A DNA stretch of 64,000 nt, from contig NZ_VISM01000001.1 of NCBI RefSeq assembly GCF_007827455.1, positions 2,023,501 through 2,087,500 on the forward strand, written 5' to 3'. This DNA comes from Lutibacter sp. Hel_I_33_5 (lineage in GTDB: Bacteria > Bacteroidota > Bacteroidia > Flavobacteriales > Flavobacteriaceae). Below the pieces are notes generated by a model, which made no database searches, was not told where the DNA came from, and saw only the letters and a program-made list of their open reading frames with translations. This document shows, one piece after another, positions 40,001 to 43,668 of this stretch (the stretch's first letter is position 1; the number at the start of each line of letters is the position of its first letter). A program made the translations under genes and the position numbers.

Positions 40001-40696
40001 GACGGTGTATTTGATTTAGTAGAATCAGGATCAGGCGCTCCAGATGCAAATAATGATGGAGTGATTGATGGAGATAGTTCAGCCTTTGGAAAGAACGGAT
40101 TGTATGACGGAATCGAAGTAGTTCCAGATAGTGGCGTATTAATTGTTAATCCAATTGATACAGATGGAGATGGTATTAGAGATTTCCAAGATGTAGATGA
40201 TGATGGTGATGGAATAGATACTGCTGATGAAGATGTAGTCACTGTAGATGGAGATCCAACTAATGATGATTGGGATGGTGATGGTATTCCTAATTATCTA
40301 GATACTGATGATGATAATGATGGAACATTTACAGAGAATGAGTCTATGTTAGATTGTGATGAAGATGGAATACCTGATCATATTGATATTACTGACTGTG
40401 ATCTAGTACCAGAAGGGTTCTCTCCAAATGGAGATGGTGTAAATGATACATTAATAATACCAGCTTTAGCGGATTATCCTAACTTCAGGTTAGAGGTTTA
40501 TAACCGATGGGGTAATAAAGTCTTTGAACATGATAACAAAGGAAAAGGCAAGGTTACCTGGTGGGATGGAAAGTTTAATGTAGGGTCAAGTATTAACAAG
40601 GACTTAGGTGTCCCAGCGGGAACCTATTATTACATTATTTATTTCAACAAAGACAATAGAAAGCCGATTGCAGGTTGGGTTTATTTAAACAGATAA
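19097..40696 (+). CDS. Giant secreted T9SS adhesin, 7199 aa (SprB-like, DUF4347/RCC1/TSP3/Ig, type-B C-terminal domain)
   Basis: Domain order by residue: signal peptide 1-22 (cleavage after LKA); DUF4347-like domain about 50-190 (FHLFTHGKSGELFIN, LNIYGCEFAKGEKG, ending GDWILE); RCC1-like propeller about 240-640 (LYTWGRGG, NNVGQLGIGS). Acidic TSP3-type Ca2+ repeats (DLDDDNDGVLDT) then alternate with beta-rich modules to about 3070. Two about 115-aa repeats follow (LQYTEDGTGTIKTV), then 18 cadherin/Ig-like repeats of about 105 aa (about 3300-5175), further TSP3 repeats, 21 copies of a 36-aa acidic repeat (about 6028-6916), and a type-B gliding/T9SS C-terminal domain (LVPEGFSPNGDGVNDT onward, about 7105-7199). 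The C-terminal domain directs export through T9SS, probably with the PorP/SprF-like protein encoded 3 nt downstream. Adhesion or gliding is inferred from architecture. No internal stop is seen across 21.6 kb. Confidence 0.93.
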   Translation: MRKKLHLLVVLLAFGFNQTLKANVSLDHNGSISKTITTNTHNSGTKFLSINPFFKGKRGTCLVAAVSNNYYLETNVQEKTHLISALEKQSANKTFHLFTHGKSGELFINNKWLNASQIAEFLKEKNLLKNNKHLNIYGCEFAKGEKGEKAVLLLEHELKIIISASTNITGKKGDWILETNKTNTSVQPKNYNYSLQCAGTVGGKDDGDDFDGDGICNDTDLDDDNDGVLDTDECGLSTGGGQFLTHLTDIVQSSFHSVIVKTGSEFTVHGENSRANGTSDHLVPTPITSANSYNYTGTPLHATLGSNGDAKVQFALMTTTGLYVWGNYDVFSSVGNSFQSLNMPPSVSPTDVKKITASSKAIMILTNSGDVWVLNDGANSINAVLGNGGDDQNDDTIWKKANLTSVKEVRYNGRSAFALTNSGDLYTWGRGGYLGNGTGIDDEDGLLVPTLMTNPLPSGVTAIQIATSYSAEVSASVYYVLGSNGKVYSLGANNVGQLGIGSNITESRTWVTVQNPAGTADLDNVVFLSAQDNDGESNATASVLLSDKSLLSWGFNDERKIVGLDNDIERLPSIPNGTASNTYDLVENGGHLTPLISASGDYCNVGHNSNGAFGDGTTTNRSSYICNNINNFTVDTSVPTCNTDNDADENRFDLDSDGDGCSDALEAGATTDTTADYKFPDVDTNNDGLVDAVDNGANGGTANDGTTDYTLTYAKAIDNTLKDCTDTDGDGVLDGVDLDDDNDGVLDTVENMCSSFVNGNSTTGSVGVDLESNSTGAILAEGTTATNANSAYLRANDILVLTLPSEIATGGVITLSMADRNGSGTITVTDEGTGSLSVTSWTAEDQLQYFSFTVTAPTDVLTFTRNTGSVWVDGVSTCQTSNFLDIDNDGIINSLDLDSDGDGCPDTLEAGVPTNNSDLLAATVTNGNGTDASANTTSSIDNAQLNANGTDTNNDGLNDSVDNTPKDGTPDYAPSYAANALDKNVQGANCPLPACSDPNKYADNCDFDGDGIVNSLDLDDDNDGVLDTEEKHQNCVVPPSETCMVDRQFDQFITWIEVDPTDSNKLLGELVVEGVTIDVSLKFPTGINAVIGIQNHPPYFDDPTGFCPATPDITKRKVPQITKAGDYKLTFSEAVLSPRIHIWSLGGLGVTPIMTFNQQVTLEKNFSLTQLDSFKIQAQNNPSQGGNGTLEVNGAQTELNFNFDRNETWFGFSVSTIPFAGSADLLACNIDTDNDGVPNHFDLDSDGDGCPDALEAGVPANNVDFQSATVTNGNGTDASANTMSSINNAQLNPSAGNTNGLNTSVDSGGDGTTDYTSTYTTYALDKDIQGNNCPCPDPNHYGDSCDFDGDGVSNRDDLDDDNDGVLDTDECNPVGTITSFKEYDGKWLDDDGNVAVSLTANNDTFPQLVADKDDDGQLTVNTNSWSVGQTLPEELSLPLTVAWHKRGDNSDFFLNIFPYANIGTDDPAYTLSTALSIQSNTGLGAFTWGLFGVGVGGWNGLDDHDFKIEVFDAGNGTSTAQLWSRPSGGTYTMHVEKTGLPIQTWALAVGYLADINLSITSPTFSEGPTCDTDGDGIYNHFDLDSDKDGCSDALEAGATTNATANFQFPNVDANNDGLVDAVDNGANGGTANDGTTDYTSTYSNALDNTIKDCTDTDKDGILDTVDLDDDNDGILDTVEGSGDIDGDGIINSLDSDSDGDGCFDALEGSENYTEANLTDGRLPSTGVNPNGQVDGINQIIGDSQNDLVKSCPCPFASGIDTDGDGIDNRCDLDSDNDGILDTEESCQAVTDCLTQNYAGFDRTAIITPITTDITLQTGAIANVIDGAFPDANSVYYTNGEDIANKSLYEFTTACPILINRIRHDHGTANTNTFLSNGSKVILQAYDNNSGTWKPISNEFTASGSQINAAGGGEFITTTNLKFLANKFRLYGISGTTVNTKLEEIYIDRSTELKDNVGICDTDSDGIPDNLDLDSDGDGCFDAVEGAGTYTEADLTDGELPSTGTNPNGQIDGTNQTKGDSQNALLKSCVCPNPSGVDSDNDGIDDACDLDDDNDGILDVDEGGGGDCSPVFRKKTTVSSSGSGTSGIPTMTYEANPKLGKKLIFIVSIERDHTPTPYGDNYEEINSNPLTNGATIPDLKYGTTTIRKRTGAQSAFKKSGLEAKISNSLYIYELSGTDIPSGIQNIDFTDFSIPSNSGDEMIVTILEYDNVSSIEVDSGSAESERNVDGGISPIEYNFPISIPSTATTFPVGGSLSDNHFLAISTSSTEALIATAENNWKTISVRKVTNTAGSYGQGSDLTNSTENDGLNTLIQYETGITAQSNLTHTVANGTESYNRAVLNLIGICPQDTDSDNIPDYLDLDSDADGCFDAVEGNGTFVESNLTSGRLTGADANKDGVIDTITTQTIGESRNAAITACSCPNPSGIDSDNDGIDDKCDLDDDNDGILDAVECPTLVANATQPLGYWHVSYYDGHFGVTNVDGIDSNNDKQSRDANNVLGNQPELRWTSTTDSSSNNYMLNAGESNEQPDGSNTAVTGDINSTSPYNNPIKTFIAHSTTLLPGTYVDPMYSADGKGTWVFVFKQTMAANATIQIGVEDETIDDYVEVFVNGVLESYIDGYEWKLPASEVINQSVQAGDVVEIRLTNGSSAGGFIMNITTPSSTGVACVDTDNDSIPNYLDSDSDGDGCNDVLESGGVDTTPADGKLDGTGFDSDGKVTGGSGGYDGVTGKEIIASKVTVDAATPANRTVRDTVDTSLTVTASAENATAYSGGTPTYGTANNGDSDLRYQWYLGDPASGGTALTNTAPYGGVTTNTLAITGTPLSLNGNVYYVEVTHQNNSCFTSTTSATLTVEKDTDEDGVSDVNDLDDDNDGILDTVEGTGDIDDDGIANDKDLDSDGDGCKDSIESGGIDANNDGLVDGDGVNAMGQVTTSGAILATSYNGATGDEIIAVKATALASTPSSTTTVEGNDTNFTVSASAESATAYSGGTPTYGTANNADSGLRYTWYLGDPSGSGVALTDAAPYGGTTTKTLTITGTPLNLNGKEYFVTVTHANNACFTATSSASLSVTAANVGPDTNAVTSPTISTEAGATLLPPPTGTDTDGTIAGYIFTNLPTGGSLQYTEDGTGTIKTVTEGEELSVAEANTLTFDPAGTTSTDQTFTVAAKDDDGVTDTSGATYTIPLNAPPTTDNKTAPAISSSAGPTALPTFTANDPDGSVAGYVIKTLPSGGVLQYTEDGTGTIKTVTSSEELSPTEVATLTFDPDGTSNVNTSFTLAAKDNEGLEDASPATISIPLANTPPIAAEDTYTTPEEMAVTLMPLTGDSDPDGGTVSITKIGGTTLTGNAQTITLTDGVVTIDASGVISFTPKDDFNGLVTIPYEITDGQGETTTSNQKITVTVVNDAPIAVEDTYTTNEETPVTLLPLTGDSDIDGGTLSVTKIGGVALTGGAQTITLPEGVVTIDASGAISFDPKDDFNGLATIPYEISDGQGGTATSNQKVTVNAVNDAPVANNDAKTISEDQTGTIDVVSNDTDVDGTINKASVDLDPSTPGQDTSITTPEGTWSVDTNGVVTFDPKDDFNGTATLPYTVKDDSGTVSNQGTITMSVTPENDPPVANADSATTTEDVNATVNIITNDTDLEGAATIDKATIDLDPNTAGVQDSITTPEGVWTVDGNGLLTFDPVDNYNGTASITYTVKDDQGAESNSGAVSVVVSAVNDAPVATNDAIGTNPNTPVIIPVLTNDNDVDGDDLTVSLITTNPTKGSVMINPDGTITYTPNAGFINGTDSFEYRVCDTSNACDTATVTVSVPNTPLSPTANPDTNTVAEGGTVSVPTLGVLANDTDANLDGLTVVGIKIGAQTFTVGQPATIAGKGTITINSDGSYEFTALGDFNGAFPEITYTVSDGTSTADSEGTLNITVTPVNDAPVANNDAVTIDEDATATVNVATNDTDVDGAIDPSTVDLDPSSPGVQNTLTTPEGVWSVNTSGVVTFDPVDNFNGTASLPYTIKDNNGLESTTPGTITVTVNSVNDAPVATNDTVTVDEDTNATIDVTANDTDSDGTIDKTTVDLDPTTSGVQNTITTPEGVWSVDANGIVTFDPKDDFNGTASLPYNVKDNGGTISNNGTITVTVDPVNDAPVANNDAKTISEDQTGTIDVVSNDTDVDGTINKASVDLDPSTPGQDTSITTPEGTWSVDTNGVVTFDPKDDFNGTATLPYTVKDDSGTVSNQGTITMSVTPENDPPVANTDSATTTEDVNATVNIITNDTDLEGAATIDKATIDLDPNTAGVQDSVTTPEGVWTVDGNGLLTFDPVDNYNGTASITYTVQDDQGAESNSGAVSVVVSAVNDAPVATNDAIGTNPNTPVIIPVLTNDNDVDGDDLTVSLITTNPTKGSVMINPDGTITYTPNAGFINGTDSFEYRVCDTSNACDTATVTVSVPNTPLSPTANPDTNTVAEGGTVSVPTLGVLANDTDANLDGLTVVGIKIGAQTFTVGQPATIAGKGTITINSDGSYEFTALGDFNGAFPEITYTVSDGTSTADSEGTLNITVTPVNDAPVANNDAVTIDEDATATVNVATNDTDVDGAIDPSTVDLDPSSPGVQNTLTTPEGVWSVNTSGVVTFDPVDNFNGTASLPYTIKDNNGLESTTPGTITVTVNSVNDAPVATNDTVTVDEDTNATIDVTANDTDSDGTIDKTTVDLDPTTSGVQNTITTPEGVWSVDANGIVTFDPKDDFNGTASLPYNVKDNGGTISNNGTITVTVDPVNDAPVAMDDAVATNSETPVVIPVLSNDTDIDDSGLVISNITSNPAKGTVNVNPNGTITYTPDATFISGTDTFEYQVCDSSGLCDTATVTVTTPNIPLPPSANADTNTVVEGGTITVLALGLLSNDTDPNQDSLSIVEFKIGTDTYPVNQPVTIAGKGTLTINDDGSYEFTALGDFTGAFPEVVYTVTDGTGTPTDTSTLNITVSAVNDAPVIVDDMVTITEESKATINVVSNDTDVDGSIDPNTVDLDPITPGVQNTITTPEGLWTVNPSGVVTFEPVTNFTGTASLPYTVQDNNGLEATTPGTISVTVTPVDDSPAAVDDTATTTEGANVSVNVTSNDTDPDGTIDATTVDLDPSTPGQQSTITTPAGVWTVDPSGVVTLDPADNFTGTATIPYTVKDDSGLESNQGTISIIVEKDTDGDGIKDSVDLDDDNDGIPDTVEQGGNPTLDSDGDGIPNHLDLDSDGDGMTDTQEAGGTDANGDGKIDGFTDANNDGLDDATAATPLTTTNTDGTGKPDYLDVDSDGDGITDNLESQAHASYIAPKGMDTDGDGIDDAYDPDNGGTPITTPENTDGTGGPNHLDLDADDDGIVDTIEAQSTIGYQAPGVDTDGNGLADNYETTPGSGILKNAPVNSDGTDVPDYLDSDSDNDGISDSIEAYDTNGDNIADTTATGNDTDGDGIDDGYDLDAAGITSIDAATNGGQDVTGFPNDQNANTAEVDFRDDSTPASEANKDTDGDGIKDTVDKDDDNDGILDSVESLGFTPTANAADPCGFPTVNFTSPTYVAGTGLTGDGSINAQYRFENVADYGGSIGIVDAIVEITDIVGGASLLNIDKGTTGDPNAWQPEFTVPVGGNPAQMAFKVKFVLDGTSNQFNIGRIGGVIYDIDGANAQEAVILSRPGLYAIDSQSLITVNSNPSSGKVTFTGPDDTYSGVDLSPKLAAYFNYYNSSEFEIRFSANLLSATANTNLGSVLFNICGINGLFEGNTTTATPSQVNGTSEPSGPGTFPVFTVNDGIDSDADGIPNELDIDSDNDGIPDNVEAQTTSGYVVPGNSDTDGDGLLENYEGTGDQGLQAVDTDGDGTPDYLDTDSDNDGENDTIEAGLMSSNSNNDTDGDGLIDVYDDVATTGGLFDVNDDQNNGAADTANTDDPSTPEVDFREALDTDGDGIPDITDIDDDNDGIPDTVEQKGNPTLDTDGDGIPDHLDLDSDGDGVKDIVEAGGTDANNDGKIDDINPDGSLKNDTDNDGLDDAVDSDNGGTALPITDTDGDGIPDFQDTDDDGDGIDTKDEDVVTTNGNPRDDDTDGDGIPNYLDTDDDGDGVATKDEDVDTDGDLTDDDTDGDGIPNYLDDDDDGDGVDTKDEDVNNNGDSKDDDTDGDGIPNYLDTDDDGDGVDTKDEDVNNNGDSKDDDTDKDGIPNYLDTDDDGDGVDTKDEDVNNNGDSKDDDTDGDGTPNYLDTDDDGDGVDTKDEDVNNNGDSKDDDTDGDGTPNYLDTDDDGDGVDTKDEDIDKDGDSKDDDTDGDGTPNYLDTDDDGDGIDTKDEDVNNNGDSKDDDTDNDGTPNYLDTDDDGDGVDTKDEDVDKDNDATNDDTDNDGTPNYLDTDDDNDGVDTKDEDNNNDGDATNDDSDGDGTPDYLDPDDTDGDGIPDSIDIDDDNDGIPDAVEQKGDPNRDTDGDGTPDHLDLDSDGDGVKDIIEAGGIDTNNDGIVDAINPDGSLMNDTNNNGLDDSVDSANGGVSLPITDTDGDGIPNFQDVDDDNDGVDTKDEDVDKDGNPADDDSDGDGIPNYLDTDDDGDGIDTKDEDVNTNGDSKDDDTDGDGIPNYLDTDDDGDGLDTKDEDVVTTDGDPTNDDTDGDGIPNYLDTDDDNDGVDTKDEDIDNDGNSADDDSDGDGTPNYLDTDDDGDGVDTKDEDIDKDNDPKDDDSDGDGIPDYLDTDDDGDGVDTKDEDVDKDGDPENDDSDGDGVPNYLDTDDDGDGIDTKDEDIDKDGNPTDDDSDGDGTPNYLDSDDDNDGVDTKDEDVNNNGDNSDDDTDGDGIPNYLDTDDDGDGVDTKDEDVNNNGDNSDDDTDGDGTPDYLDTDDDGDGVDTKDEDVDNDGDNSNDDTDGDGIPDYLDTDDDGDGIDTKDEDIDKDGDGTNDDTDNDGIPDYLDPDVDVDSDGDGVPDNVDIDDDNDGIPDLVENGGDFTLDTDSDGIPDHLDLDSDGDGVFDLVESGSGAPDANNDGVIDGDSSAFGKNGLYDGIEVVPDSGVLIVNPIDTDGDGIRDFQDVDDDGDGIDTADEDVVTVDGDPTNDDWDGDGIPNYLDTDDDNDGTFTENESMLDCDEDGIPDHIDITDCDLVPEGFSPNGDGVNDTLIIPALADYPNFRLEVYNRWGNKVFEHDNKGKGKVTWWDGKFNVGSSINKDLGVPAGTYYYIIYFNKDNRKPIAGWVYLNR
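29606..33379 (+). repeat. 1887-bp direct tandem duplication in the adhesin gene
   Basis: Copy 1 (29606-31492) and copy 2 (31493-33379) are nearly identical at base level, with only scattered, mostly synonymous differences (such as ATTAGTGAAG versus ATTAGCGAAG). The unit is 629 codons, an exact multiple of three, and contains six Ig-like repeats. A third, diverged partial run of the same repeat order follows from 33380. Confidence 0.95.
37181..38307 (+). repeat. Acidic 36-aa repeat array A (10 copies)
   Basis: Ten tandem copies of a 108-bp unit encode DGDGIPNYLDTDDDGDG followed by VDTKDED and a variable N/K/D spacer. The Asp spacing is that of TSP3-like calcium loops. Adjacent copies are very similar, with variation mainly at G/N, I/T and the spacer. 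Confidence 0.9.
38615..39842 (+). repeat. Acidic 36-aa repeat array B (11 copies)
   Basis: Eleven further copies of the same 108-bp TKDED unit are separated from array A by about 300 bp encoding a different TSP3 pattern (DAVEQKGDPN, INPDGSLMNDT). That pattern also occurs once before array A (TVEQKGNPT, INPDGSLKND), so a block plus array appears to have been duplicated. Confidence 0.88.
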
Positions 40697-40699
40697 GAT

Positions 40700-41617
40700 A
40701 TGAAATTAGAGAAGATATTAGTAGGGTTATTAATGCTATTGAGCGTAAGTATTTACGCTCAGCAAGACCCACAGTACACGCATTATATGTACAATATGAA
40801 CATTGTGAATCCGGCCTATGCAGGATCACAAGAAGCGATGACGGTTAACTTTTTAGGGAGAAGCCAGTGGATTGGTATCCAAGGCGCCCCCCAAACAGTA
40901 ACTCTAGGAATTCATGCACCTGTAGGAAAAAAGGTAGGATTAGGACTCTCTATTATAGCAGATAGACTAGGACCTGTAAGAGAACAAAGCTCGTATGCAG
41001 ATTTTAGTTATACCCTGCAAGTAGGAGAGGACAAACACTTAGCCTTAGGATTAAAAGCAGGATTCTCCTTTTTAGATGTGAACTTGCCTTTTATCCAAAC
41101 AACCAACCCAGGAGATGTGGCTTTTGCCAATCGAATTAACAGAGCGCTCCCAAACTTTGGAGCAGGAGTTTTTTATTATACTGATAAGTTCTATGCAGGA
41201 GTCTCTTTACCCAATATGTTAAAGACCCTCCATTTTGATAAGGCAGGAGGAAGTATAACAAAAGCAAGTGATGTAGCCCATTACTTTATTACCAGTGGAT
41301 ATGTATTTGATTTAAGTGAAACTTTAAAGTTCAAACCTTCATTTATGGTCAAGACCGCACCTGGAGCACCAACCTCGATAGACCTATCAGGAAACATACT
41401 ATTGAATGATAAACTAGAATTTGGACTCTCATACCGTTTTGATGATTCTATATCAACCCTTATCAATGTACGAGCAACTAACAACCTGAGATTAGGCTAT
41501 GCCTATGATCATACGGTTAGTAATTTAGGACAATTTAATTCAGGCTCCCATGAGGTGTTTTTATTATTTGATTTTTCATTTGTTAGTGATAAGATAAAAT
41601 CACCAAGATTCTTTTAA
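40700..41617 (+). CDS. PorP/SprF-family T9SS outer-membrane protein
   Basis: This 305-residue protein has a signal peptide (KILVGLLMLLSVSIYAQ) and then the family hallmark QQDPQYTHYMYNMNIVNPAYAG, followed by alternating strands of a predicted outer-membrane barrel. Each PorP/SprF paralogue is usually encoded next to a large substrate with a type-B C-terminal domain and is needed for that protein's export and surface attachment (as SprF is for SprB). It starts 3 nt after the giant adhesin stop, so the two are almost certainly co-transcribed. Confidence 0.95.
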   Translation: MKLEKILVGLLMLLSVSIYAQQDPQYTHYMYNMNIVNPAYAGSQEAMTVNFLGRSQWIGIQGAPQTVTLGIHAPVGKKVGLGLSIIADRLGPVREQSSYADFSYTLQVGEDKHLALGLKAGFSFLDVNLPFIQTTNPGDVAFANRINRALPNFGAGVFYYTDKFYAGVSLPNMLKTLHFDKAGGSITKASDVAHYFITSGYVFDLSETLKFKPSFMVKTAPGAPTSIDLSGNILLNDKLEFGLSYRFDDSISTLINVRATNNLRLGYAYDHTVSNLGQFNSGSHEVFLLFDFSFVSDKIKSPRFF

Positions 41618-41629
41618 AAACGATAGGCC

Positions 41630-43267
41630 ATGAAAACATATGTACACAATATTAAAAAGACAATAAAACAAAGTATCATCGTAGCATTAGTACTGCTACT
41701 GGGTACTACACAAATAAACGCACAAGAAACTACTTATAGCGTTTATAGCGTAGAAGGCATCAACACAGAAGGAGCAGACTTTAGTCCGATGTATTATAAA
41801 GACAATGTAGTTTTTGCTTCAGAAAGACCAGACAAACGTACGGTAAGACACCGTTGGGGAAAAGACAAGAGAACCTTTTTAGACCTATACATAGCCAAAG
41901 TAGAAGATTCAACGAACTTAGTTAAAGAGATAGACTACTTCTCAATCGATAAGTTAAACACGACCTATCATGAATCTAATGCCGTGTTTACAAACGATCA
42001 TCAAACAATATATTTTACACGCAATAATTATTATAAGAAACGTTATAGAACCGATAAGCGAGGAATCAATAAACTAAAACTCTACAAAGCAACAAGAAAC
42101 GAAGAAGATACAGCTTGGGAAGATTTAGAAGAACTCCCTTTTAATAGTGATGAATTTTCCACAGGACATCCAGCATTAAGTGCAGATAATAAAACACTGT
42201 ATTTTACCTCAGATAGAGAAGGCGGCTTTGGAAAGACGGACATCTATAAAGTTAAAATAAATGAAGATGGAAGTTATGGAGAAGTAATGAACCTAGGACA
42301 AGATATCAACACAACAGGAAAAGAGATGTTTCCGTTTGTAACCAAAGACAACAAATTGTATTTTTCATCAGACGGAAGAAAAGGTTTAGGAGGCTTAGAT
42401 ATATATAAGTACAACCTAAATAGTAAAGATAAAGCAACAAGTTTAGGAACATCAATAAATAGTAGTGCAGATGACTTTGGAATTGTCATCAATGAAACTC
42501 AAAATCCAAGAAGAGGGTATTTCTCATCGAACAGAGCAGGTGGATTAGGAGATGATGATATTTATGGATTTACCGAACAGCGAATCGCAGAAGAAATCAA
42601 ACCCTGTGAACAAAGTGTAACAGGGTATGTAAGAGACAAAGAATTAAAGATTCCATTAGCCAATGCAAAGGTGACTATTAAGCAAAGAGAAGATAGTAAA
42701 ACAATAGCAACAATAACAACAGACTTACAAGGAAAGTTTAGTTATAAACTACCTTGTAATAACAACTACACTGCTATTGCATCAAAGGAATATTATAAGC
42801 CAGATCAAGATATTTTTAGTACAACAGATACAGCTAAATTAGATTTAGATCTAGCCTTTGATTTAGGTTTAGTAGATGGCTTGACTTATAACAACAGGAA
42901 TGAAATTATCATCAATATAAAACCAATTTACTTTGCTACTAATAAGTCAACAATTAGACCAGATGCTGCGAGAGAGTTGGATTATATTGTAAGTATAATG
43001 CAGAAGTATCCAAAGATGATTATCAAAGCAGCATCGCATACAGATTCAAGAGGAAGAGATTCTTATAATGAAGCTTTATCAAAAAGAAGAGCAGAGTCAA
43101 CGATGAACTACATCACAAGAAAAGGAATTAGTTCAAACAGAATCACAGCACAGGGATATGGAGAAACTCAATTGACCAATGGATGTATAAACGGCGTACG
43201 ATGTTCTAAAGGAGAACATCAATTGAACAGAAGAACTGAGTTTATCATTATAAGATTAAAAGAGTAA
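41630..43267 (+). CDS. OmpA-family protein with PD40 propeller and carboxypeptidase-regulatory-like domain
   Basis: This 545-residue envelope protein has a signal peptide (about 1-32, ending INAQ) and WD40-like PD40 repeats (FSPMYYKDNVVFASERPD, HPALSADNKTLYFTSDREGG, LYFSSDGRKGLGGLDIY; about 45-310). A carboxypeptidase-regulatory-like beta domain follows (SVTGYVRDKELKIPLANAKV), then a C-terminal OmpA peptidoglycan-binding domain (about 430-545; IKAASHTDSRGRDSYN, LSKRRAES). It resembles PorE-type T9SS proteins but lacks their N-terminal TPR part. It starts 12 nt after the PorP/SprF gene. It probably anchors the adhesin or its exporter to the cell wall. Confidence 0.93.
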   Translation: MKTYVHNIKKTIKQSIIVALVLLLGTTQINAQETTYSVYSVEGINTEGADFSPMYYKDNVVFASERPDKRTVRHRWGKDKRTFLDLYIAKVEDSTNLVKEIDYFSIDKLNTTYHESNAVFTNDHQTIYFTRNNYYKKRYRTDKRGINKLKLYKATRNEEDTAWEDLEELPFNSDEFSTGHPALSADNKTLYFTSDREGGFGKTDIYKVKINEDGSYGEVMNLGQDINTTGKEMFPFVTKDNKLYFSSDGRKGLGGLDIYKYNLNSKDKATSLGTSINSSADDFGIVINETQNPRRGYFSSNRAGGLGDDDIYGFTEQRIAEEIKPCEQSVTGYVRDKELKIPLANAKVTIKQREDSKTIATITTDLQGKFSYKLPCNNNYTAIASKEYYKPDQDIFSTTDTAKLDLDLAFDLGLVDGLTYNNRNEIIINIKPIYFATNKSTIRPDAARELDYIVSIMQKYPKMIIKAASHTDSRGRDSYNEALSKRRAESTMNYITRKGISSNRITAQGYGETQLTNGCINGVRCSKGEHQLNRRTEFIIIRLKE

Positions 43268-43293
43268 AAATTTCTAACAATTGATTAAAATTA

Positions 43294-43327
43294 AAAAGCA
43301 TCTCTTTAAAAAGAGGTGTTTTTTTTA
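43294..43327 (+). terminator. Terminator of the adhesin operon
   Basis: GCATCTCTT and AAGAGGTGT pair around TAAA (with wobble pairs) and run into eight T residues, about 30 nt after the OmpA-family stop. Confidence 0.85.
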
Positions 43328-43668
43328 TCTAAAAATTTATTAACAAGTAAAATAAATTTTAACAATAAAAATCTACTAACAAACGATTAAAAGACACCAC
43401 TTGTCTAAAAAAAAGAGTTATTAACAATGTTTTATATTATATTTGTTTTAATAGGTCTAATTTTATTTGTTAAAAAAGTCTGAAAAATAAAGAAATTTTA
43501 TAGTTTCTTAAAAAATTGCTAGCATACATTATTTGTATTGCTGGCATTTTGTGTTATTAAAAATGCCTACAAATAAATTAAACCTTTTTGTTGTTTATAT
43601 GTCTTATTTATTAAATAATAACACATATAAGCATAATTAAAATTTTGCCCCAGATAATACAATAAAGT
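43328..43668 (+). other. Leader region of the second giant gene
   Basis: These 341 nt of AT-rich sequence hold no gene. TATATTTG at 43438-43445 fits a -7 element, but no TTTG lies 19-21 nt upstream. A bulged hairpin (TTGCTAGCATAC / GTATTGCTGGCA, 43516-43546) with flanking A and T tracts could be a terminator or leader structure. It shares no clear extended similarity with the duplicated leader at 18290-18814. Confidence 0.5.

Noticed and set aside
43512..43550. A second terminator for the adhesin operon
   Set aside because: The stem has a bulge and a mismatch, and a better terminator already lies at 43294-43327; kept only as a possible leader hairpin.
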